A DNA stretch of 34,098 nt from the NCBI GenBank assembly GCA_903859365.1, contig CAIOMD010000012.1, positions 1 to 34,098 on the forward strand, in the 5' to 3' direction. Position numbers and translations under genes: made by a program. This stretch comes from an uncultured Candidatus Saccharibacteria bacterium. Lineage in GTDB: Bacteria > Patescibacteriota > Saccharimonadia > Saccharimonadales > CAIOMD01. Under the pieces are notes generated by a model. That model did no database searches and was not told where the DNA came from. It saw only the letters and a list, made by a program, of their open reading frames with translations. Numbering within the stretch: position 1 is the first letter of the stretch; each line of letters opens with the position of its first letter. Shown here piece by piece: positions 9,856-17,826 of this stretch.

Positions 9856-10623
9856 TTATACTTTAAAAAGTCTTTCTGCGTTCTTCGTTGTCTGAATCGC
9901 TAGCTGCTCTAGATGCTCCCCTCGTAGTTGACTTAAGAAATCCCCTACGAGTACCACATTTTTGGGCTCGTTTATTTTACCACGTAAAGGGTTAGGTGTC
10001 AAGAATGGAGCATCTGTTTCAAGTACTAATCTTGATAGTGGAACTTCCCTTGCTGCTTCAATTTGGTCACCATTTTTTGTAAACGTCATAATACCATTAA
10101 GCCCGATATACAGATCTCGCTTCGAAGCTTCATTAAGATCTTTTTTTGTTGCAGTAAAACTGTGAATAACGCCAGTAATTTTTGGATAATCATCATATAT
10201 TTTCCAAAAATCTTCGAAGGCTTCTCTGACATGAAAAATCATGGGAAGATTATATTTAGCAGCTAGCTCAAATTGTTTTCTTAGTGCATACTCTTGATCT
10301 TCTTTAGAAGTATGGTTATAAAAATAATCTAAGCCGCATTCTCCTATAGCTTTTACTTTTTTATTCTTAACTAATGAAGCAAATAACTTGTAGGTTGCTT
10401 TATTTCGCAATTCTTTAGCCGCACTAGGATGCACACCAACGCTTGCCCAAATGGTATCGCTTTTATTGGCAAAGTTTATTGCATCTTTACTATCTGAAGT
10501 TGAAGTACCTACGCACATCAGCTTAGTTACACCAGCGGTAGCTGCTCGCTCAACTACTTCATCTGCGGGTAGTGGAAAGCTGGGCTCATGGATGTGACAA
10601 TGAGTATCAAAAAAATTAAACAC
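9856..10623 (-). CDS. tatD: TatD-family metal-dependent nuclease
   Basis: 255 residues from GTG at 10623. The frame is open to GTG 10653, but a -10 box (TACAAT, 10636-10631) lies inside that extension exactly 7 nt before GTG 10623. This start also gives the usual short TatD N-terminus, MFNFFDTHCH. Metal ligands are visible in order: HxH in FDTHCHIHEPSF, Glu in GECGLDYFYNH, His in MIFHVRE, His in GVIHSFTATK, and Asp in LETDAPFLTPNPLRG. The family cleaves DNA 3' to 5' in DNA repair or quality control. It follows metG closely, a common pairing in Gram-positive bacteria. Confidence 0.93.
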   Translation of the reverse strand: MFNFFDTHCHIHEPSFPLPADEVVERAATAGVTKLMCVGTSTSDSKDAINFANKSDTIWASVGVHPSAAKELRNKATYKLFASLVKNKKVKAIGECGLDYFYNHTSKEDQEYALRKQFELAAKYNLPMIFHVREAFEDFWKIYDDYPKITGVIHSFTATKKDLNEASKRDLYIGLNGIMTFTKNGDQIEAAREVPLSRLVLETDAPFLTPNPLRGKINEPKNVVLVGDFLSQLRGEHLEQLAIQTTKNAERLFKV

Positions 10624-10630
10624 GTTCACT

Positions 10631-10660
10631 ATTGTACACCCGATTAGAGCCACATCTCAA
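10631..10660 (-). promoter_or_regulatory. Leaderless promoter of tatD
   Basis: TTGAGA (10660-10655), an 18-nt spacer, then TG-TACAAT (-10 at 10636-10631) and 7 nt to GTG 10623. Transcription should begin at or next to the start codon. The promoter lies partly in the gap after metG. Confidence 0.55.
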
Positions 10661-10666
10661 CAATTT

Positions 10667-12103
10667 CTATTCCTTTGGAAAAAGAGGATTGTCGAGTGGA
10701 ACAACTATCTTTTGTGAAAACAAATTTTCTATTTTTTCAGATGTATCTGGCATAAATGGAGAGAGGAGATCCGCTATCTCAAGCAAGCAACTCACTGCAT
10801 ATGCAAGCACTTCCCTTAAGTGTTCTTTTTCACTCTCATCCTTGGCAAGCTGCCATGGTTTTTCTGTATCAATGTATTGATTAACTCCCCTTACTTGTTC
10901 CCAGACACTATCTAGTGCTTTATCGAAACGGCACGATTGCAATGCAAGGTCATATTGATGCATGTCATGATTTGAATCAGGTATTTCTCCGACAGCACCT
11001 TCTTGATACCGTACTATCATAGCTGCTACTCTACCGACAGCATTACCAAGTTCATTTGCGAGTTCATTATTGTATACTTCTTCAATTCTTTTCCAGCTGA
11101 AATCACCGTCACTATAACTGGGTATGTGACGCATAAAATAATATCGATAAGCATCTACCCCATACTTATCAACAATCTCGCTCGGTGCAATTGCATTACC
11201 AAGACTCTTGCCCATTTTCTTACCATCAACGTTAACGTGGCCATGCACATAAAGAATTTTAGGCAATTCAAGGTTAAGCGCCAATAAAATTCCCGGCCAA
11301 ATAAGTCCATGAAAACGAAGCACGTCTTTACCGATAATTTGTACGTCTGCTGGCCAAAACTTCTTGAAGTCTGAGCCATCGGGATACCCTAAAACAGTAA
11401 TATAATTCAATAAAGCTTCAAACCATACATAAATAACATGCTTAGTATCTCCTGGCACAGGAATTCCCCATGAGAGCTTTTCTTTAGGTCTTGAAATACT
11501 TAAATCCTCACAGCCTTCGCTTAGTAGCATAAGAATTTCATTCTTTCTGGTAGTAGGTAGAATTGAGATGACATCATTTTCAACAGCCGATTTAATTTCG
11601 TTAGCAAGCTTGCCGAGTGAAAAGAAATAATTTTCTTCTTCTAGTTTTTCATACGGTCGATTATGATCAGGACAAATACCATTGTTTTCTTCAGCAAAAA
11701 CTTCTGTAACAAATTCTTCGTGTCCGACGCAGTACATACCGATATATTTACTTTTATAGATATACTGATCTAAGTCTTTCCAAATGGCCTGAACTCTTTT
11801 TTCATGATCTCTATCGGTTGTACGAATAAAGCGATCATAGGAGATATTAAGTAATTTCAGAAGCTCTTCAAATAATTTTACATTTTTTGAAGTGAAATCT
11901 AATGGAGAAAGTTTAGCCTCTTTTGCTTTCTCTTCAATTTTTGTTCCGTGCTCATCAGAGCCAGTAGCAAATAGCACTTCAGTATCATCTTGCTTTTTAT
12001 AATAACGTGCCAATACGTCTGCATAAACATATTCGAGGGCATGCCCTAAATGAGGTGCACCGTTTACATAAGGAATGGACGTTGTGACGTAAAATTTATT
12101 CAT
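10667..12103 (-). CDS. metG: Methionyl-tRNA synthetase
   Basis: 478 residues, a short form that ends after the anticodon-binding helical domain and has no C-terminal tRNA-binding (EMAP-like) domain. The class I signature HIGH reads HLGH in YVNGAPHLGHALEYVYADVL, and KMSKS reads KMGKS in GKKMGKSLGNAI. Also visible: FATGSDEHGTKIEEKA, and a zinc-knuckle-like segment in which CxxC pairs appear as CxxH (YCVGHEEF and CPDHNRP). It loads methionine on initiator and elongator tRNA. Its TACAAT box sits 10 nt upstream of the ATG, between it and the 56-residue CxxC gene. Confidence 0.96.
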   Translation of the reverse strand: MNKFYVTTSIPYVNGAPHLGHALEYVYADVLARYYKKQDDTEVLFATGSDEHGTKIEEKAKEAKLSPLDFTSKNVKLFEELLKLLNISYDRFIRTTDRDHEKRVQAIWKDLDQYIYKSKYIGMYCVGHEEFVTEVFAEENNGICPDHNRPYEKLEEENYFFSLGKLANEIKSAVENDVISILPTTRKNEILMLLSEGCEDLSISRPKEKLSWGIPVPGDTKHVIYVWFEALLNYITVLGYPDGSDFKKFWPADVQIIGKDVLRFHGLIWPGILLALNLELPKILYVHGHVNVDGKKMGKSLGNAIAPSEIVDKYGVDAYRYYFMRHIPSYSDGDFSWKRIEEVYNNELANELGNAVGRVAAMIVRYQEGAVGEIPDSNHDMHQYDLALQSCRFDKALDSVWEQVRGVNQYIDTEKPWQLAKDESEKEHLREVLAYAVSCLLEIADLLSPFMPDTSEKIENLFSQKIVVPLDNPLFPKE

Positions 12104-12113
12104 ATTAATTCTT

Positions 12114-12119
12114 ATTGTA
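12114..12119 (-). promoter_or_regulatory. Extended -10 box for metG
   Basis: TGG-TACAAT on the minus strand with only 10 nt to the metG ATG at 12103, giving an untranslated leader of only a few bases. It lies directly after the stop of the upstream small gene. Confidence 0.5.
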
Positions 12120-12129
12120 CCAGTGTTAA

Positions 12130-12300
12130 TTAATTATCTTCATAATTTGATGCTAAATGCCAAAGATTGCAATGCTTGCATTTGTAAACTTTTAATTTTG
12201 TTCCGTGTTGATGTTGAGCAACGGTGGCTGCTGTTGCTGCTTGTTTTTGAGTATCAAAAGAAAGTTTCTCACTACATGGCAACAAATTTGACTCATCCAT
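12130..12300 (-). CDS. 56-residue CxxC small protein
   Basis: Read directly from the minus strand. ATG at 12300 shares its A with the stop of the FKBP gene (TAATG), and the frame runs to TAA 12132-12130. The protein starts MDESNLLPCSEKLSFDTQKQ, has an Ala/Thr-rich helix, and ends KVYKCKHCNLWHLASNYEDN. The upstream Cys plus CKHC and the following WH could bind zinc, like a half zinc ribbon. Codon use looks normal, and the 1-nt overlap with FKBP supports a real, translationally coupled gene. Function unknown. Confidence 0.7.
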   Translation of the reverse strand: MDESNLLPCSEKLSFDTQKQAATAATVAQHQHGTKLKVYKCKHCNLWHLASNYEDN

Positions 12301-12935
12301 TATTGGCTCGCTACTAAAGTTACTACAAATACAAGTGTTGAATTAGCCGGGATCGAACCCTGCGCCTTAGATCCATAACCTACGGCGGGTGGGACAATTA
12401 TTAGTCGTTTTCCACCCACCTTCATTCCCGCAACCCCTTCCTCCATCCCAGGTATTACTTCATGGGCACCCTCAGTGAATAAAAATGGCTGTTGATTCCC
12501 GTTCGTATCCTTTTTAGTTTGATCAAAAAGAGTTCCGTTCGTTAGCCAGCCAGAATAATATATTGCAACCTTAGATCCCGCGGCAACAGCAGTACCCGTC
12601 CCTGTACTAATGTCCCCAAATAACGAATGAGCATTGCCACTATATTTTTCATATTGGATAAATGTCGTAGGATCTATTTGGTTTTGCTGGGTGCTAGCAC
12701 TTGTTTGGTTACCAGTGAGTTGAGCAACAGGATCTGATACAACATTTACTGTTTGTTGATTAGTGCTATCAACACTAATGGGTGCTGGCGTCGATTGCGT
12801 AACAGCTGCTTGTGGCCGATTAACGGTAACTAATCTCGGTTTAGCACGGTTATTAGAATTAATTAAAAATCCTAGTACTGAAGCGAGCACAACCAAGCAA
12901 CAACCGGCGATGAGCCATAAAGCTCTTTTACTCAT
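12300..12935 (-). CDS. Membrane-anchored FKBP-type peptidyl-prolyl isomerase
   Basis: 211 residues. One N-terminal TM helix (ALWLIAGCCLVVLASVLGFLI, about 4-24) acts as an uncleaved anchor, followed by a low-complexity Thr/Gln/Val linker (about 30-90). Then comes an FKBP domain of about 105 residues: GTAVAAGSKVAIYYSGWL, NGTLFDQT, the active-site loop EVIPGMEEGVAGMKVGGKRLIIVPPAVGYG, and IPANSTLVFVVTLV. It should catalyse proline isomerisation in secreted proteins on the outer face. It overlaps the ABC permease gene by 8 nt. With the ABC system and the HtrA-like protease nearby, it suggests an envelope protein folding and quality-control group. Confidence 0.93.
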   Translation of the reverse strand: MSKRALWLIAGCCLVVLASVLGFLINSNNRAKPRLVTVNRPQAAVTQSTPAPISVDSTNQQTVNVVSDPVAQLTGNQTSASTQQNQIDPTTFIQYEKYSGNAHSLFGDISTGTGTAVAAGSKVAIYYSGWLTNGTLFDQTKKDTNGNQQPFLFTEGAHEVIPGMEEGVAGMKVGGKRLIIVPPAVGYGSKAQGSIPANSTLVFVVTLVASQ

Positions 12936-14190
12936 AGCGAAGTGATTCTATTGGATCTACTTGGCTTGCTTTAAATGCCGGTAACAGGCCTGCGATCCAA
13001 GTAATTACCGAGATTACAACAATAATAAATATAATCAACGATGGACGAATATTAAGAAGCTGAATGCCGTCCACTCCCTTGAGGAATGTCTCAGCAGCAA
13101 TTTGATTGATAGCAATTTGGGCGAGAAAAGCGAAGAAAATTCCAATGATACCTCCCCAAAAACCTAGTAGTGCAGCTTCAACACTAAAAAGATAAAAGAT
13201 TGTTCTCTTTTTTGAACCTAGAGCCCTAAAGAGTCCAATTTCTCTTGTCCTTTCAAGCACTGCCATAAATAATGTATTTATAACTCCAACGATAGATGCA
13301 AGAATCGCAATTCCACTGAAGGCTGCGAGTGAAATCTGAACACCAGTAATGATATTGTTGAGGGTATTATTAATGTCTGCGAAGCTTCTGCCGGTAAACT
13401 TGGCATTCGAAAGATTTGCTTTGAGCTGCACATCAGTTATGTCGCTTGATTTAGAAATAAAAACAAAGTTAAAAAGCGGAGAACTTCCCGGAGCCTGCTC
13501 TGTTGCGATCTTTTCAGCATCTTGGCTATTTATAAAAATAGGTGCCTGTATAAGTGAGGGCTCGTAAACACCTTTTACTTTAAAAATTATAGTCGACACC
13601 ACCCCTTTAGCATTCTTGTAAGTAAGAAAAAGGCTCTTTCCTAATGCGCTCGAAATATCATTGGCTCCAACGAGCGGCAAGTATTTTTGTGAAAGCAGTA
13701 CAGAACCTGGATCAACTGAGTCCAGTGTCTTTCCTGCTACAAGATTAAGAGGATTTTTTGATAAAAATGTACTATTGGATGCTTCATACTTTGTTCCATT
13801 TGGCGAAGTTGCATAATCAAATACGACAGCATAAGGAAGTTCCAGATTTTGAACGCCTTTGACTTTTTTAATTTGGTCTATATCTGCAGAAGAAAGAAAA
13901 TTATTCTGATAATTAGCACTCGACGGAGATTTGTTAGGATTGTAAACAATAGGATCATGGTTACCCAGTCCACTAAAATTATTTAAAGTCGTCTTCTCTA
14001 CTTGATATAAATTAACCCCCTTGTATTGGCCAAGTTCTGAAGAAATATAATTTCGCAACCCCTGTCCCAGTCCTAAACTTAGCGCCAGCGTAAAGGTACC
14101 GATGCTAATTGCTAAAAGAGTCAAGAAAGTTCTAAGCTTAGAACGCCTTAAATTGCTATTTGAAGTTTTAATGATATCAATAAATTTCAT
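12928..14190 (-). CDS. MacB/FtsX-type ABC transporter permease
   Basis: 420 residues with four predicted TM helices: one near the N-terminus (TFLTLLAISIGTFTLALSLGL), a large outer-face domain (about 45-280), then three C-terminal helices in the FtsX-like domain. The latter carries the coupling region LERTREIGLFRALGSKKRTI, followed by FWGGIIGIFFAFLAQIAI. This is the layout of the mechanotransmission MacB family, which moves or releases lipoproteins, peptides or cell-wall factors rather than carrying solutes across the membrane. It pairs with the ATPase just upstream (TAATG overlap of 1 nt). Substrate unknown. Confidence 0.92.
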   Translation of the reverse strand: MKFIDIIKTSNSNLRRSKLRTFLTLLAISIGTFTLALSLGLGQGLRNYISSELGQYKGVNLYQVEKTTLNNFSGLGNHDPIVYNPNKSPSSANYQNNFLSSADIDQIKKVKGVQNLELPYAVVFDYATSPNGTKYEASNSTFLSKNPLNLVAGKTLDSVDPGSVLLSQKYLPLVGANDISSALGKSLFLTYKNAKGVVSTIIFKVKGVYEPSLIQAPIFINSQDAEKIATEQAPGSSPLFNFVFISKSSDITDVQLKANLSNAKFTGRSFADINNTLNNIITGVQISLAAFSGIAILASIVGVINTLFMAVLERTREIGLFRALGSKKRTIFYLFSVEAALLGFWGGIIGIFFAFLAQIAINQIAAETFLKGVDGIQLLNIRPSLIIFIIVVISVITWIAGLLPAFKASQVDPIESLRYE

Positions 14191-14870
14191 TATTTTTTAC
14201 TCGAATTCGTATCATTTTCAATCTTACCGTCCTTGAGATAAACAACTCGTTCACATCGCTTTGCTAGGTCAGTATCATGGGTCACAATAACTAATGTTGT
14301 TCCCAGTTTTTTCTGCAATTCAAATAGTAATTTTTCAATTGCATCTCCATTTTCGGTATCAAGATTTCCAGTTGGTTCATCAGCAATCAGAATTGAAGGA
14401 TTATCAACAAGCGCTCTTGCAATAGCAACCCTTTGTTTTTGTCCACCAGACAAATCATTTGCTTTTGACTTAATTCTATCCTCAAGTCCCACCTTTTTTA
14501 ACGCTTCTGTGGCCTTAAGATTTCGTTTTTTACGCGTAAACCCCTGGAGCTTGAGGGGTAATGCCACATTATCTAATACAGAATCATTTGGTTGCAGAAA
14601 AAACTGTTGAAACACTATCCCAACATTCTTACCTCGCCAGGAATCTGTATTCATATCTTTTAAGATATTTTTTCCATTGTAGAGTACTTCACCATTCGTT
14701 GGATGATCTAAGCCAATTAGGATATGCAATAAAGTACTTTTTCCCGAACCACTTTTCCCAACAATGGCGTTTGAGGTGCCTTTTTTAAATTTGAGGGATA
14801 TTCCAGTAAGCGCACTGAATGCTTTATCCTTTTTACCATAAATTTTATTAACGTTTACTACATCTAGCAT
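14190..14870 (-). CDS. ABC transporter ATPase, MacB/LolD type
   Basis: 226 residues. Walker A is GKSGSGKST, the Q-loop FQQFFLQP, the signature LSGGQKQR, Walker B ILIADEPTGNLD, and the switch His is in VTHD. LDxxTGN and overall length fit the LolD/MacB/FtsE group. It powers the permease encoded next. A TATACT box (14894-14889) lies 18 nt before the ATG. Confidence 0.95.
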   Translation of the reverse strand: MLDVVNVNKIYGKKDKAFSALTGISLKFKKGTSNAIVGKSGSGKSTLLHILIGLDHPTNGEVLYNGKNILKDMNTDSWRGKNVGIVFQQFFLQPNDSVLDNVALPLKLQGFTRKKRNLKATEALKKVGLEDRIKSKANDLSGGQKQRVAIARALVDNPSILIADEPTGNLDTENGDAIEKLLFELQKKLGTTLVIVTHDTDLAKRCERVVYLKDGKIENDTNSSKK

Positions 14871-14888
14871 AATTTTTCTCTCTAAATT

Positions 14889-14894
14889 AGTATA
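14889..14894 (-). promoter_or_regulatory. -10 box for the ABC-FKBP operon
   Basis: TATACT on the minus strand 18 nt before the ATPase ATG, with AGAGAG in the short leader as a possible ribosome-binding site. No strong -35 is seen. Confidence 0.4.
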
Positions 14895-14918
14895 GTCTCT
14901 TTAGTCTAAATGAGCTAG

Positions 14919-17216
14919 TTAAAAAGGATTGTTTGGATTAATTGTTGACTTGTTGTCGCCCTGAGCAGGAGAATCATCCGGAACAATAACATCCTGAGGG
15001 CTAGGAGATGTTTGCTGTGGTACTACTTGAGTGGTCGGCATAACTTGGTTTGCAGTAGGTTGCACGAATTGAGGAGCAGAACCCGCAACCATGGGGCTTA
15101 TTGCTCCACTCGCTACATGTTGATTGTACAAATCGTGTTTTTTCTTGTGATTTCTGATTACAAAAATCATGACAACAGCTCCAGCAACGACTATAACAAG
15201 CCCGATGGTTAACACGATAATTGTCGGAAAACTTTTGATATCGTGTCCCTGTTGAATTTGAGAATTCGCATTTGCGATGAAAGCTGCCACTGTAGGATGT
15301 GCCGGATAAAGAGTTTTAACTTGATTGAAGTACTTTAATGACTCTGAGTAATGAGATTTATTAAATAATTCAATGGCTTTTTGCCACGCAACTTGTGTTT
15401 TTGAAGTTGTATTGAAATTAACGTTATTTTTGTTTGCAAGTGAAATTAAATCACCAATATCACGAACATAATTAAAAGTTGCATCACTTGTGCTTGCACC
15501 ATTTACAGTATAGGTGGCAATCCCTACGACACTTCCATTATCATCAATTGCTGGGCCACCACTATTTCCATGACCGATGACAGTATCAGTTTCTATAAGC
15601 TTATTCCCATTTCCTGCTGCATTTTTTATCGATGCGACCGTGCCACTTGTCAGACTAACAACTCCATCAGAATTAACTAACCCATTAGAGCTAGCCTGTC
15701 CAGGGAAGCCCAGAATATTAAGGTTTGCACCTTGCATGACGTCATTTATCGTTCCAAGCTTAACTACTGGGTAATCTGATCCGTCTATTTTCAAAAGTGC
15801 TACGTCAGACTTAACGAAACCGTTAACGCCATCTGCTGCTCTATAATCCATGGCAGAAACTTTAGCATGTAAGATAGTATCTTGCTGTGGGTAAGAGGTT
15901 AGGTTCTGGGTATCATCTATGAGTTCTGAAGGATCTGGCTGCTTTGTTCCTAGCGCTACAACGAGATTACTTACATTATTAGAAACGCTAAAGTCGCTGT
16001 CCGGTATTTTATAAAGGTCATCAATGAGTATGCCTAAATTCTTTTCATTTGAGTTATTTGATGGAAGGTCAGCTTGTGTCACTCCCGCGATGTTAGCTAG
16101 AAACTGAATATAGCTAAAATCATTATTAGTAACCGCATTATTTAGTGCGTCCATGATGACATCATCTTTGGGATTTGAGCTTACGACGTGTCCGTTGGAG
16201 GCAATAATTCCATCACTGCTAACGAAAAAGCCTGTGCCGCTGACACCCCCATTACAATCTGAAGTCAGATACATCTTTCCCTGTATAGAAACATCCTGGC
16301 AATAAACATTGTATATTTTAACGACAGCAGGGCTGTAAAGAGAACTAATGTTTTCGGAAGCAGGAGTAGAAGTATTATTTGAAGCGGCAAACGCAAGGTT
16401 TGCAAAAAGAAGACTGTCAAACCATGTTTTATGTGCCTTCGCCGCTCCAGAAACATTAGTTGGTAGCAGTGACACTGTCTTCGAATTAAAATTCATAGAG
16501 TTCAAAACATCCAAGTATGCATCAATTGATGTACTGCTTGTTGTCTGAGAAATAGAAATAGTATATGCTTTACCATTTACTTTTCCGCAATAGGTAGTTA
16601 GTACTGGATTTAGAACTTTGGAAAGCAACTGATTTGTTTGATTTTGATGCCACACAGATTTTATAAATGTGTTACCGCCGATTTGAACAGTTGAAGTACT
16701 ACTTAATATCTCACCTTTATAACTTCCTGAAGACATAAAATTTGATTCTATTTGATTCAGCGTTTCATCCGGATTAGCTAATACCGCTGCCTTTAAAGTC
16801 ATCTGGCTAGTTGATGATTTACCATTCACCCACGATGAAGACAGCCTAACTTCTTGATATTGCCTCGTAGTTGATAGCTCATCACCTATATACAGATTAC
16901 CGTTTGCAGAGTCATATGCACTTGCATAGAGCTTGTTAGTATCATACGTAAAGGTAAATCCATAGGTTGAAGATACGTTCTTTGTTGTGGAGGTATTTGT
17001 GTTAAAAAGATGACTTATGAACGTTCTTGCTTCTAGGGTACTGTTATAGACTTGGTCGTTATATTGCACCAAAAGAACCAATAAAATAACTGCAGCCACA
17101 AATAAGCCAAAAAAAGAACCATAATGTCTTTTTCTGTATGGTTTTGCATGATGATGAGTTAACTTTACTTGTTTTTTATGATTTACGCTCTTCTTGACCT
17201 TCAATTTTTGTTTCAT
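14919..17216 (-). CDS. Two-TM HtrA-like trypsin-fold protease
   Basis: 765 residues. There is a basic cytoplasmic N-terminus, TM1 (FFGLFVAAVILLVLLVQY, about 34-51), then an outer-face domain (about 75-250) of unknown type. A trypsin-like domain follows with catalytic His in GIIASNGHVV, Asp in SDVALLKIDGSDYP and Ser in GHGNSGGPAIDDNG. A helical TPR-like unit (WQKAIELFNKSHYSESLKYF), TM2 (IIVLTIGLVIVVAGAVVMIFVI) and a Pro/Gln-rich cytoplasmic tail complete it. There is no PDZ domain, unlike DegP/HtrA; a TPR-like unit is in its place. It probably degrades or senses misfolded envelope proteins. It follows the 19-codon micro-ORF by 12 nt on the same probable transcript. Confidence 0.9.
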   Translation of the reverse strand: MKQKLKVKKSVNHKKQVKLTHHHAKPYRKRHYGSFFGLFVAAVILLVLLVQYNDQVYNSTLEARTFISHLFNTNTSTTKNVSSTYGFTFTYDTNKLYASAYDSANGNLYIGDELSTTRQYQEVRLSSSWVNGKSSTSQMTLKAAVLANPDETLNQIESNFMSSGSYKGEILSSTSTVQIGGNTFIKSVWHQNQTNQLLSKVLNPVLTTYCGKVNGKAYTISISQTTSSTSIDAYLDVLNSMNFNSKTVSLLPTNVSGAAKAHKTWFDSLLFANLAFAASNNTSTPASENISSLYSPAVVKIYNVYCQDVSIQGKMYLTSDCNGGVSGTGFFVSSDGIIASNGHVVSSNPKDDVIMDALNNAVTNNDFSYIQFLANIAGVTQADLPSNNSNEKNLGILIDDLYKIPDSDFSVSNNVSNLVVALGTKQPDPSELIDDTQNLTSYPQQDTILHAKVSAMDYRAADGVNGFVKSDVALLKIDGSDYPVVKLGTINDVMQGANLNILGFPGQASSNGLVNSDGVVSLTSGTVASIKNAAGNGNKLIETDTVIGHGNSGGPAIDDNGSVVGIATYTVNGASTSDATFNYVRDIGDLISLANKNNVNFNTTSKTQVAWQKAIELFNKSHYSESLKYFNQVKTLYPAHPTVAAFIANANSQIQQGHDIKSFPTIIVLTIGLVIVVAGAVVMIFVIRNHKKKHDLYNQHVASGAISPMVAGSAPQFVQPTANQVMPTTQVVPQQTSPSPQDVIVPDDSPAQGDNKSTINPNNPF

Positions 17217-17228
17217 AGGAAATATTTA

Positions 17229-17288
17229 TCAAATTGCTTTAGGCTTTTTAGGCTTTTTTATTTCTTTTCTTCCCTTATCTTTTGACAT
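17229..17288 (-). CDS. 19-residue Lys-rich micro-protein
   Basis: ATG at 17288, TGA at 17231-17229, product MSKDKGRKEIKKPKKPKAI. It is highly basic with a KKPKKPK repeat. It resembles the start of small SKDKG...KKPK-type basic proteins that I know from several bacterial groups; this is a motif-level resemblance only. Two TATAAT boxes lie upstream, and the HtrA-like gene begins 12 nt downstream, so it could also be a leader peptide for that gene. Confidence 0.5.
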   Translation of the reverse strand: MSKDKGRKEIKKPKKPKAI

Positions 17289-17304
17289 AAGATTCTTTCT
17301 TTTA

Positions 17305-17343
17305 ATTATACGTGCATTATAATGCTTATGCTTAAAAATTCAA
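17305..17343 (-). promoter_or_regulatory. Promoter of the micro-ORF and HtrA-like gene
   Basis: On the minus strand, TTGAAT (17343-17338), a 16-nt spacer and TATAAT (17321-17316), with a second TATAAT at 17310-17305. The first would give a leader of about 20 nt before ATG 17288. It sits directly after the tmRNA terminator. Confidence 0.5.
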
Positions 17344-17346
17344 AAT

Positions 17347-17374
17347 AAAAAAACCACCTATTTTTATAGATGGT
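17347..17374 (-). terminator. Rho-independent terminator after tmRNA
   Basis: Read on the minus strand: a 9-bp stem (17374-17366 with 17361-17353, one G-U pair), a 4-nt loop and a run of T residues. It starts 11 nt after the tmRNA 3' CCA. Confidence 0.8.
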
Positions 17375-17385
17375 CGAAATAAATT

Positions 17386-17772
17386 TGGTGGAGCTGGCGG
17401 GTAATGCTCCCGCGTCCGCGGAACGACTTAGTTATCGTACTACAAGTTTAGTTTGCTTGTATTTCTTAGCTATAGAACGGTTAAACAAACCAAACGTTCC
17501 ATAGAGCAGGATGAAAATCTTAGCAGCAAAGCTCATACGGTACCTTGCTGAGCGTCCAGATGATATAAGACGTTAACTCTCTATCTGAAGTCAAATGTTA
17601 ACATCGCTAAAGCGATTAGGCTAAAGCTGGCGCAAATTGGCGAACGGCTAACGCACGATCAACCATTTTGCTTAAAGATGTTTTTGCATCTATTTAGGTT
17701 TGCCCTATAACGGTGAGCAACCGACTTGCACGAATAACTTGTCAATGTTCTACGTCGAGCTAAATCAGCCCC
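17386..17772 (-). ncRNA. ssrA: Transfer-messenger RNA (tmRNA)
   Basis: The 5' end reads GGGGCTGATTTAGCTCGACG, close to the universal GGGGCTGATTCTGGATTCGACG. The 3' end reads CAGCTCCACCA with CCA encoded. The 7-bp acceptor stem pairs GGGGCTG with CAGCTCC (one G-U). A T-arm-like GCGGACGCGGG segment is near the 3' end. The tag frame begins at GCA (17687-17685) in the context ATAGAT-GCA, matching the usual resume-codon context, and ends at TAA 17618-17616. It encodes 23 residues that start A-K-T-S-L and end QFAPALA. Total length is 387 nt. It rescues stalled ribosomes; the tag directs proteolysis. A TATAAT box lies 23 nt upstream and a terminator follows. Confidence 0.95.
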
Positions 17773-17795
17773 ATAACCTCTTAACGAGTGTGTAT

Positions 17796-17801
17796 ATTAT
17801 A
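17796..17801 (-). promoter_or_regulatory. -10 box of tmRNA
   Basis: A perfect TATAAT on the minus strand, 23 nt before the mature 5' end, leaving a short precursor to be trimmed by RNase P. No strong -35 is seen. Confidence 0.6.
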
Positions 17802-17826
17802 GCATAACTTCTATGTTTTTTCTATA

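Noticed and set aside
12123-12317. Plus-strand 64-codon frame opposite the 56-residue CxxC gene
   Set aside because: The product is a Leu-rich, irregular sequence with no promoter or ribosome site. The minus-strand frame has a coupled start and a coherent CxxC motif.
17690-17704. Alternative tmRNA resume codon at GCA-AAC just upstream
   Set aside because: This GCA lies in the predicted first pseudoknot, and its frame ends in a tag without the usual hydrophobic ALA tail. The downstream GCA has the standard ATAGnn context.
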